Assembly (NCBI GenBank): GCA_026693085.1
Contig: JAPLNB010000375.1
Coordinates: 1-48,271, forward strand
Reading direction: 5' to 3'
Length of the DNA: 48,271 nt
From: Planctomycetota bacterium
GTDB taxonomy: Bacteria; Planctomycetota; Phycisphaerae; Tepidisphaerales; Tepidisphaeraceae
A model generated the notes under the pieces. That model saw nothing but the letters and a program-made list of their open reading frames with translations, searched no databases and was not told where the DNA came from. Numbering within the stretch: position 1 is the first letter of the stretch; the number at the start of each line of letters is the position of its first letter. Below, one piece after another: positions 15,352-27,300 of this stretch. A program made the position numbers and the translations under genes.

Positions 15352-18300
15352 ATGTGCCGGAAGAATGGATCACTGCGGCGGTTATTTCAGGAGTCAGTTC
15401 GGTTTCTGGATGAGCTGGTGAACAGTCTGATTGGAGCCGGAGGGGGGCGGGTGGGGATATTGCGCGGTTTTGATACGCTGGAGGGGCGGGTCATGTTGGA
15501 TGGCTCGGACCTGATCGTCGAATCGGTTTCGACATCGGTCAGTGCTGCCGTGTTGGGGCAGTCGATCAACGTCACGTTCACCATCAAGAACCAGGGGAAC
15601 ATGACTGCGACGCCGCCTTCCCCCGAGTGGGTCAGCGCCACCGATTCCATTTACCTGTCCGAGGACAACGTATTCGATGAGATGGCGGACAAGCATCTTG
15701 CCTCGCAGGATGGCATCTGGCTGTTGGGTGACCCGACGGAGCTGGCTGCCGGCGCCAGCTACACGCGCACCGACGTTCCCGTGACGTTGTCGGGAGTGAG
15801 CGCCGGCAGACGGTATCTGTTTGTGGTGACAGACCAGTGGGCATACGTTTCGGAAACGGACGAGACGAACAACGTATCGGCGCCGGTTGCGCTGGACCTG
15901 ACGGCTCCGAACATTGACTTGCGAGTCATCAACCCGACCGTGTCGCGCACCAACGTCAAGTGCAACGAGACCATCGATCTGTCGTGGGGCGTGCAGAACT
16001 TCGGCACGGAGAACGCGACGGCGCCCGAGTGGACGGATGCGGCGTGGCTGTCGTCCGACGCCACGCTCAATACGCCGTCACACGGGCCGGGAGGGTTTCA
16101 GCCGGGCGACACGATGCTGACGGACGGCTGGCACTATGACGGGCTGGCCGCCGGGGCGAGCTATACGCAACCCGCGACCGGTGTGATGACCGCGGGCATA
16201 CCGAATGTCACGCCGGGCACATGGTATGTGCTTTTCAGCGTGGATCGGGCGATGGAGTGGGGAAACAACTCGCAGGTGGAGTCCGACGAAAGCAACAACG
16301 TGGTCGCCGTTCCGATCACAATCGCGGCTCCCAGTGTTGATCTGCAGATCAGCAATCCATCCGCGCCCGCGACGGGGTCCGGGGGCGATGCGATCAACGT
16401 GTCGTGGCGAGTCACCAACGCCGGCTCTGATGCGGCCAACGGAGCCTATAGCCGCTATTCGGGCACCTCCATGTGGTACGACGCGGTGTATATGTCCGAT
16501 ACCGCGACGTTCGACAAGCTGACCGCGACCGTGCTGGGTCCGCGGCGTCAGAGCACTCCGCCACTGGCGGGGGGCGCCTCTTATGATGCGACGGCGACGG
16601 TCACGATTCCTGAGGGGACCGCGCTCGGGAGCAAGTACCTCTTCATCGTGCCCGACGATTACAGCGAACAGTCGGAGACGAACGAGACGAATAACATATC
16701 GGCGGCAATTCCGTTCACGGTCGTCCCGCCGCAGGTGGACCTGGTTATCTCGACTGCCAGCGTAACGAATCCACCGGTCCGGCCGGCGACGATTGCGATC
16801 GTTTCGTGGACCGTGCTGAACCAGGGAACATCGACAGCCAGGGGCGGCTGGTACGACCGGTTCTTCCTGTCAGCCGACTCGACGCTGGATGTGCAGGATG
16901 TCTCGCTGAACGGCGAGACGTTCCACTCGTCGAGTTCGCCGCTGGCGGGCGGTGCATCGTACAGCCAGACCTCTTGGGTCGGGATTCCGTACGGCACAGT
17001 CGGCGGGAGCTGGCACCTGCTCGTCGTGACTGACTACAGCGCGGGGCAGGTCGAGACCAATGAGGACAACAACGTGTACGATGTGCCGATCCAGGTGGTC
17101 CAGCCGGACCTGGTGGTGCAGAGCATCAGCGCGCCGGCGGTAGGGACTCCGGGCCAGGCGATCTGGGTGTCGTGGGTCGCGAGAAACGATGGCACGGCGA
17201 CGGCAGGGGGGGTCATCTGGGACTATGTCTACCTGTCCACCGACACGACGCTCAGTGGCGACGATACGTACCTGAACAACGACGTGTTGTCTCGATCCGC
17301 TGCGGCGGGAGGGGGCACCTACAGCGCTGGCGCCACCGTGACACTGCCGACGAACCTTCCATCGGGGCCATACTACCTGTTGGTGCAGCTTGATCACGGC
17401 AATGGGGTGGGCGAGTCGAACGAATCGAACAATGTGGGGTCTTTGGCGATACAGTTGGGTGTCCCGCCGGATCTGACGGTGACGGCTGCGGCCGGACCGG
17501 CGCAGGCCGACTGGGGCCAAAGTGTCAATTTCACGTGGACCGTCAGCAACGTCGGCGAAGGATCGGCCAGCCTGGGATGGACCGACCGGGTCTATTTGTC
17601 GAACTCGAACACGCTGGATGGAAGCGCGGTGTATGTCGGCTCTCTGGCGCACTCGGAGGCGCTTGGGGCGGGGGCGCAGTATGACGCTGCCGCGTCGTTT
17701 GTCATTCCGGTAAGCGTCGGCGTGGGGCAGAAGTACATCCTGATCCAGACCGACTTCGGTGGCACGCAGGGCGAGAGCAACGAGAACAACAACGTGATTG
17801 TTGCGGCCGGCCAGATGACTGTGCGCGCGCCGGACCTGACGGTTCTCACAGCGACGGCGCCGGCCGCGGCCGTGCTGGGCGAGACGATCTCGGTGTCGTG
17901 GACGGTGAAAAACGTCGGCCCGGGGTCGGCGACTCGCGACTGGTACGATCAGGTATTCATTTCGAGCGACCAGACGCTCGATGCCGGCGACGTTGTGGTG
18001 TTGTCCGAGTCGATCTCCAGCCAGCTTCCGGTTGCAGCCGACGGCACGTATACGATCACCCGGGAGTTCGTGATTCCGGCGACCGTCGGGGCGGGCAGCC
18101 GCTACGTGCTCTTTGCGGTGGACGCGCTCAGCAACCAGAGCGAATCGGACGAGACCAACAACGTGCGTTCGGCGGCGATCACGATCAGCGCGCCGAACCT
18201 GGTCGTGAGTTCGCCGAGTGCGCCGGCGTCCGCGATCGTCAGCCAGACCGTGCATTTGGCGTGGACAGTAACGAACCAAAGCGCTGTGCCGGCGCCTGCG

Positions 18301-21300
18301 GACTGGCATGACGCAGTTTTTCTTTCGACCGATGCGACGCTGAGCGGCGACGATGTGCGGATCACTTTGCAGTGGATCGGCACCCAGACACCCCTGGCGG
18401 CAGGCGCGCATTATGACATGGCGGTTGACGTGCCGGTGCCGCAGGTGCCGGCGGGGCACTACTACGTCATTTTCGTGATCGACCGGCACAACCAGCAGGG
18501 CGAATCGGACGAAACCGACAACACGGCGATCGCGCAGATGGACGTGACGTCGCCGGACCTGAGCGTGATCGGCCTGGAAGCGCCCACGACTGCGGCGCTC
18601 GGCGACAGCATGAGCGTGACGTGGACGGTGGAGAATATCGGCGGCGCCGCGGCGATTGCGGACTGGTACGACAATCTTTATTTGTCGAATGATCAGACGT
18701 TCAGTGGTGACGATACGCATGTGAGTACGCTGCTGATCGCGGATCAGACTCCGCTCGCGGGAGGGGCTCAATACACGGCGACGCAGACCGTCACGATTCC
18801 GCGCACCGGGACAGGAGATCGCTATCTGCTGCTGGTGATTGACGGCTCGTACATGCAGGGCGAAAGCAACGAGACGAACAACGTGGCGGCGGTTCCGATC
18901 ACACTGACGTCGCCGCAATTGACTGTGACCAGCGCCACTGCGCCGGCCCAGGCCAGTCTCAGCGAAACGATTTCAGTCAGTTGGACCGTGGGCAACTCGG
19001 GCAACGGCGTGGCCGCCGCCGACTTGTACGACACGATCTACCTGTCGCGGTCGAACGTGCTGGACGGCTCGGCGGTCTTCGTCGGGTACCAGTCGATCAC
19101 CGATCAGTCGCCGCTGGCGGCTGGGGGCACGTATACAGTTTCGCGGACCATCACGATTCCGCAGGTGGGGACCGGAGCGTGGTATCTGCTGTTTGCGGCG
19201 GATGGCTATGACTATCAGCCCGAATCGAATGAGACCGACAATACGCGGGCGGTGGCGATCAATCTGAGCGCGGCCGACCTGACGGTGACGGCCGTGGATG
19301 CGCCGGCGCAGATCAGCGTGGGCCAGCGCGTGGATATCGGTTGGACGGTTAGCAATGCCGACAGCGGGCCTGCAACCGGATCCTGGTACGATGCGATCTA
19401 CCTGTCTACGGATGCGACGCTCGGCGGCGACGACCGATGGCTGGGCGCTGAATCGGCGGCGGCCAAGTCGCCGCTGGCGGCGGGTGCAACGTATACACTG
19501 AGCTCGCGCGTGAACATCCCGGCGGTGGCCGCGGGGCAGTACTACATTCTCGTCCTGACCGATGCCTACGACGGGCAGGGCGAGAGCGATTCGACAAATA
19601 ACGTGCGGGCGATCCCGGTGACCGTGAGTTCGCCGGACCTTGTGATCAGCAGCGTCAATGCGCCGGCCAGCGCGTCGGCCAGTTGGCCGTTCCACGTGAC
19701 GTGGACGGTGAGGAACCAAGGCCAAGGTCCGGCCGAAGGCGACTGGTACGACGCCGTCTACTTCTCGACGGACCAGCAATTGGACGATACGGATGCGCTC
19801 CTGCGCGCGGATTGGACTGGGGTGATGACGCCGCTGGCTGCCAGCGCGACGTACACATTTGGCGGCGATATCACCATGTCCAGCCAGATGCGCGGGCAGG
19901 GGTATCTGCTGTTCGTGGCCGACCGGTATGGTTACCAGCCCGAGACGGACGACACGAACAACGTCTATGCCTCGGCGATCACGCTGAGCGCGGCGGACTT
20001 GCAGGTGAGCGCGGCAACTGCGCCCGCGTCGGCGAACCTCGGACAGACGATCGACATTGCGTACACGATCAGGAATGCCGGCGGCGGCGCCGCCAGATCC
20101 GGCAGATATGACCGCGTCTACCTCTCCGATAACGCGACCCTCGATGCCGGCGATACCATCCTGCTGACACGCTGGGTCAGCCCCGAGACGCTTGAAAGCG
20201 GGGCATCGGTTGACTACACCGGGCAAGTAGTGATCCCCGCGGCGGCGGCTGGAAACAAGTACCTGCTGTTTGTGGCCGATGCGCAGGACTCCCAAGGCGA
20301 AACGGACGAGACGAACAATGTGCTGGAGAAAGCGATCACGCTGAGCGCCGCCGACCTGACGATTGCGGCCACCGCGCCGGCGTCGGTGCGGCTGGGCGAA
20401 AACTTCAATGTGTCCTGGACGGTGACCAATTCCGGCGCTGGCGCGGCTCCCGCGGGTTGGTACGACTACGTTTATCTGTCAACGGACGCGGTGCTGGACG
20501 CTGGGGACCGGGCGCTGGTGGCGCAGGCCAAGGATGGGGCGACGGCGCTGGCGGTGGGCGATCACTATCAGGTGAGCAAGTCGATGACCCTGTGGGGGTC
20601 GAACACGCAGCCGGGCAACTACTATCTGCTGTTCGTAGCCGACGCGAGCGGCAACCAGCCGGAAGGCAACGAAACGAACAATGTGTTCGCGTCGGCGTTG
20701 GCGGTTGTTGCGCCGAATCTTGTGATTCAAGACCCGGTCGCCCCCTCCGACGCCGTTGCGGGCGCCGGCATCACGGTGAACTGGACGACAAGGAACAGCG
20801 GCAACGCGAGTGTGGTTTCGCCGTGGACGGAGCGCGCCGTCATCTCGACGGACCAGTATTTCGGGAACTGGGACGACGTGCTGATCGGGACCGTGAGTGG
20901 GGCGACGGACTTGGCGGCGGACGCGACGATTGCTCGCTCGGTTACGGGGACGATGCCCTGGGGCTACCAGGGCGCGTACACGCTGTTCATCAAGGTTGAC
21001 ATGGGCGGGACGTCCGCGGAGAGCAACGAGAACGACAACCTCTATACCGCGGCAATCCAGATCAGCTATGCGACGCCGCCAGCAGACCTGATTGTTGATG
21101 CGATGACGGTGCCGGGCCTGGCGGGGACGGGCGCGGCGGTTCAGGTGGCGTGGCGTGTGACAAACCAGGGAACGGCGGCCACACGGGGCAGCGCGTGGTC
21201 GGATCGCGTGTACCTGTCATCGGACTCGGTATTCGGGTCGGACTGGCTGCTGGGAACGTTCTCGCACAGCGGCGCGCTGGCTTCGGGCGACAACTATACG

Positions 21301-24300
21301 CAGGTGCAGAACCTGGTGCTTCCGGTGGATCTGGCGGCGGGACAATACTGGGTGTTTGTCGCGACGGACGTGTATGGGCAACTGGACGAGCCTGGCGCGG
21401 AGGGGAACAACGTTGCGCGGTCGCTGGGGGCGATGGACGTGAGCTTGTCGCCGGTGCCGGACCTCCTGCCCTCCGCGGTGAGCGGGCCTGCCGCCGCCAA
21501 CACGGGCCAGCCCGTCACGATCAGCTACACCGTTAGAAACGCCGGCCGTGCCATTGCGGCGGGGCCTTGGAAGGAACGCGTCTATCTATCGCCGGACGGG
21601 ACACTCAACGGCGCGGCGCATCTGGCGACATTCAACCGCACCGATTCACTGGCTGCCGGGCAGTCGGCTGCACGGACGGAAACCGTGACACTTCCGGTTT
21701 GGGCCGACGGCAATTATCGATTGGTCGTCGTGGTGGACAGCGACAATCAGGTCTTCGAACGCGACGACGAGGGCAACAACACCACCGCCAGCACGGCAGC
21801 GCTGGTCGTGCAGCATCCGGACCTCGTCGTGACGACCGCGAGCACGACTAACGCGGCCCAGTCGGGGACGGGTCTGACCGTGACATGGACTGCGCGCAAC
21901 GCGGGGACCGGCACGGCGCCGGGCGATTGGCTCGACCGCGTCTACCTCTCGACCGATGCAACGCTCTCTGGCGACGATCTTCTGCGGGCCGAGGTAACGC
22001 GACCGGATGACCTCACGGCCAGTGGGACCTACAATGCTCAGGCAATCATCACGCTGCCGAATGGCATCAGCGGCACCTACTACATCATTGTGAAGACCGA
22101 CGCGGCCGACGGGGTCGAAGAGGCGACGTTCGACGACAATAACGCAACCCCCACCGCCGCGGTTGCGGTCTCGCTCGCTCCGTACGCGGACCTGGCGATC
22201 AGTGCCGTGATGGCGCAGTCTCAGTTGATTGGCGATCCCGTTGATCTGACCGTTTCCTGGACCGTGACGAACGCGGGCACCGGCGCCGGCCCGATCAGTT
22301 CATGGACGGACCGCGTCGTGCTTTCTCGTGACGGCACGCTGGGCAATGGCGACGACCTGGTGCTGGGCAACTTTACCCGCTCGGGCGCGATGCCGGTGGC
22401 TACGTCATACACTCAGACCCAGATTATCACGCTGCCGGCGGCGCTCGTGGGCCGGTTTACCCTTTTTGTGAAAACCGATGCGGCCGACGTCGTGTACGAG
22501 CATACGGATACGAACAGCAACGTGGGCTCGCCAGCGCATTTTGTGGATGTGATGCCCGTGCCGTGTGCGGACCTGGTTGTCGAAGCCGTCGCGGCTCCGA
22601 CCGCGGGCCGCAGCGCCGAGCCGATCTCGCTGACGTGGACGATCCACAACCAGGGCATTGGCGCAACCAGCACGGCGCAGTGGAACGACGTCGTGTGGAT
22701 CAGCGACAATCCGACGGGCGCGACGAACGCGCGAACGCTCGGGTCATTCAGCCACGTCGGTTCGCTCGGTGTAGACGGGCGATACACGCGGTCGGCCCAG
22801 GTGACGCTCCCCTCGGACATCGGGGGCAACTGGTATGTGTTCGTGAGCACGGGCGGGCCATTCGAGTTCATTTACACCGACAACAACACGACTCGGAGCG
22901 ACGCGGTGGCGGTGACGCTCGTGCCGCCTCCCCCGGTGGACCTGGAAGTGACGGCGGTGAGTGGTCCGGCGAGCATCAACGACGGGGCGACGGTCGATGT
23001 GAGCTGGACCGTGAAGAACCGTGGGCCGCAGAGCATATCGTCGCAGGCGTCCTGGACGGACGTGGTCTATATCGGCCCGAACGGCGACTTTGCCCATGCG
23101 CAGGAGATCGGGCGGTTCACCTACTCCGGAGGCCTGGAGGCCGGCAAGACCTACACGCGCACCGAGCGCTTCCACATGGCCGAGCACATCCAAGGCGTCT
23201 ACCAGTTCTTCATCCGCACCGACGCCACCGCCCAGGTTCCGGAAACCAACGAGAACAACAACGTCCTGGGTGCGACCGACGGGACCGTGGTAGCGCTGAC
23301 GGCGCGGCCTGATCTGCAGGTGACGAGCCTGCTGGCGCCGGACAGCGTGACCAGCGGTGGGGTGATCGATCTGGAGTGGACGGTTGTGAACCGGGGCTCG
23401 GTTCGGACGCCAACCGGCGGGTCGCGATGGACCGACGACGTTTATCTCTCGCTGAACAACGTATTGGACGGCGGCGACCGTTTGCTGGGTTCGGTGGCGA
23501 ACGGCGCGGCGCTGGCGGCGACCGAAAGCTATACCTCGCAGGCGAGGTTCAACATTCCTGCGGGTTTTGGCGGGAATTTCTATGTGATCGTCAAGGCCGA
23601 CGGCGGCGATGTGGTCGACGAATATCCGCAAGAGGGCAACAACACGGTGGCGCGTCCGCTGGCGATTGACGTGACGGTCGTGCCGCCGCCGGACCTGGTG
23701 GTCGGCGACGTGAACACCGCCACCGAAGCCTTCGACAGCAGCACCATCACCGTTCACTACAAAGTCACCAACCGCGGCGCGGGCGTGACCTATCCCGGGT
23801 GGTGGAGCGACACGGTGTGGCTCACTCGCGCAAAGGACCGACCGAACATCTACCGTGGCGACGTCTACCTCGGCACGTTTGCCCATGATGGCGTTCTGGA
23901 TGTCAACGGCTTCTACACCAACGACGTCCAGGTGACTCTGCCGAAGCACATTTCCGGGCAGTATTACATCACGGCCTGGGCGGATTCATCGGACCGAGTC
24001 TACGAGCAGCCATTCGACATCAACCTCAACCCCGACGCCCCGACGGACCCGGAGGGAAGTAACTTCAAGGCCCGGCCGCTGACGGTTCTCTATACGCCGC
24101 CGGCCGACCTGGAGGTCATGCAGGTCACCGCGCCGGCCACTGCCAAGGGCGGACGCCAGGTGACGCTGAGCTGGACCGTTGCAAACAACGGACAGAGCGC
24201 GACGGACCGCGACCAGTGGGCCGATGCGATCTACGTCTCGACCGACGCGACGCTGCATGACGGGCAAGGGCAGGAGTGGATGGTGTTCGGCCTCCCCCAT

Positions 24301-27300
24301 TATGGGAAGATGGCGTCGGGGCAGAGCTACACGCAGACGGCGACGTTCACGCTGCCGCCGGCCGCCGAAGGCGCGTACCTCGTTGTGGAGACGAACGTCG
24401 ATCCGACGGTGCTGATGACCGATGAAGAGCTTCTGCTGCACGAGGTGGGCGACATCCTCAACCGCGCGGAGACGGCGACCGCCGACCGCGATCTGACGGA
24501 TCTGAGCCGCCGCGAACTGCTGGATATCCTGATTGGTCCTGGCCCGGAACGCGTTTTCGAAGGCCCCTGGACCACCAACAACGCCAAGGCCGCCGCGTGC
24601 GCTGTCACCGGATTGCGGCCCGACCTGCAGGTCTCTGACATCCGCACGTCGGTGCCCGCCTATTCGGGCGATCCGGTGCAAGTGAGCTGGACCGTGACGA
24701 ATGTCGGCGACGATGCCGTCTGGTCGGGGACACAGCGGTGGACGGACCGGGTGTATGTTTCGCCGGACCCGGTGTTCAGTTTGGGGCGGGCGACGCTGAT
24801 CGGGGCGGTCGTACACTCAAACGCGACGCCGCTCGGTTCGGCCGCGAGCTATACCGCGAGCGTCACGATGAACCTGCCGGAGGGCATCGAGGGTCGGAAG
24901 TATGTGCATGTTTTCTCCGACCGCGATCCCCAGAAGGAGTATGGGGGCTTGGACGAGGTGCCGGCCGAAGCGTATCCGAATTGGCCGGAGACCTACCGCG
25001 CGCGAGTTTGGGAGGCGGGCAAGAAGGTCAACAACTACGCATCCGCTGCGGTCAGCGTGATCTATCGCGAGGCGGATCTCCAGGTGACGACATTGACGGT
25101 TGCGAGCACGGCGGCGTCGAGCGCGACGTTGCCAGTGAGTTGGACGGTCAAGAACCAAGGCACACGCGCCACGCGCGTGAACCGTTGGATGGATCGCGTC
25201 TACATTTCGACCGATCCGTCACTCGACCTCTATGATGAGCTGCTGGCCACCTCCTGGCGGCAAGGCGACGGCCCGCTCGAGCCTGACGCGAGCTACACGG
25301 GTAATGCCGAGGTTCGGCTGCCGGACGGCATTCAGGGCAACTTCTACCTGCTGGTGTTTACGGACTCTCCGTTTGGAGAAACGTGGCAAGCAAGTATTGA
25401 TTATACACTGCCCTATCCGACACCGAGCGGAGCGGAGCGCCTGGAGATGCAGGGCGGGGGGAATGGGATGGCGCTGGTCCACGAGTTTGCGCAAGAGAAC
25501 AACAACGTGCTTGTGTCGGCGTTAACGGTGACACTGGCAAACACGCCCGATCTTCGCGTCACGGACGTTGCTGCGCCGGTGCATGCGACGGTGGGCAAGG
25601 GATTCGAGCTGACGTATCAGGTGACGAATCTCGGGCAGGGGCTGGTGCCGGATCGTCAGAACCAGTGGACGGACTACATTTACCTGTCGCGGGACAAGTA
25701 TCTGGATGTTCGGAGCGATCCGTACGTCGGGAGCGTGACGCACACGGGGGCGCTGGCGGTGAACCAGAGTTACACGGTGACGCAAACCTGGGGCCTGCCG
25801 CGCGGAGTGTTGGGCGACTACTACGTGTATGTGCTGACGGATGTGCCGAACAGCATTCGCCCGCAGGGGTACGTGTACGAGGGTTCGGGCGAGACGAACA
25901 ACGCGCGGTCGAGCGCGGCGCCGGTGATCATCGAGCTGCCGCCGCCGGGCGATCTGCAGGTCGATTCGGTCCAGGTGCCCACGTCGGCCGTCGTCGGCGA
26001 TGCGATGACGGTCGAGTGGACGGTCTCGAACCATCATGCGACGGAATCGATCCAGGGCGTGTGGGCCGACTCGGTGTATCTATCGGCCGATGCGACATGG
26101 GATCTCGGCGACAAGCTCGTCGGACGGATCGAGCAGGGCACGCTCAGGAACCCCAAGACGCTCACCCCTGGCGCCAGCTACACGGCGAAGCTGAACACGT
26201 TGCTTCCGCCAGCTCTGCCGGGCGGATATCGGCTGATCGTTCGAAGCGACATTTTCGACGACATTTACGAGGGCGCGAATAACGCGAACAACTCACGAGC
26301 GTCGGCCGGGACGATGAACGTGGATGTGAAGACGATGTACCTGGGCGTGCCGGTGAGCGACGAACTCTCGACGGGCCAGGAATTGCTCTATCGCCTGGAC
26401 GTGGGCGCGGGCGAAACGCTGCAAATCAATCTCGACAGCCAGAACGATCACGCGGCCAACGAGCTGTATGCGCGGTTTGAGGGGCTGCCCAGTTCAATCT
26501 TCTATGACGCGATCTACGAAGGGCATTTGTGGGCGGACCAGACGGCGCGGGTGCCGACGACGCGGGCGGGAACCTATTATATCCTCGTTCGCGGGACGAG
26601 CGAGCCGCAGCCGAATACGCCGGTGCAGTTGGTGGCGCGCGCGCTGCCGTTCGGGATCAGCGATGTGACTCCGGAGGTTGGGGGCGACAGCCGGTATGTG
26701 ACGCTCCAGATCACCGGGGCGAAGTTCAGCGAGCAGGCGGTTGTGAAGCTGGTGCGGCCGGAGTTTGCCGAATACGAGCCGGTCAATTACCAGGTGACCA
26801 GCGCTGCACAAATCAAGGCGGTTTTCGATCTGCGGGCAGCTCCGCATGGGCTCTACGATGTGCAAGTCATCAATCCGGACGGATCTATTGCCACGCTGCC
26901 GTATCGATATCTCGTCGAATCCGCGCGCCCGCTCGATCTGACCGTCGGCGCCGGCGGCCCGACCAAGCTGGGGCTTGGCGAGGTGGGCTGGTATGGCTTG
27001 GGCATCTACAGCCTGTCGAACGTGGATGCTCCGTACGTGCACGTTGAGATGAGCGTCCCGAATGTGCGGAACCCGCGCGAGGACCTGATACCAGGTCCGG
27101 CACTCGTCTTCCGCACAAACCTCTACGGTGACCCGAACCTCGCGAATGTCCCGTGGGCGAGCGTCGATCCGATAGCAAACCTCGGCGGCAAGCAGGTCGC
27201 CGGCGGATTCACCTTCGATTTCATCAACCGCGGGTATGCGGCGCTTACCTTCACGGCTGACGCCTATCCGGAACTGCGCGAACTGTTGAAACAGGACAAG

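Noticed and set aside
15090-15413. 107-codon plus-strand frame overlapping the giant gene start
   Set aside because: No ribosome binding site, not protein-like, and it overlaps the well-supported LEPR-type start in another frame.
15505-26325. CRISPR-like or satellite DNA
   Set aside because: The regular 360-nt period is protein-coding, in frame, and diverged at the DNA level.
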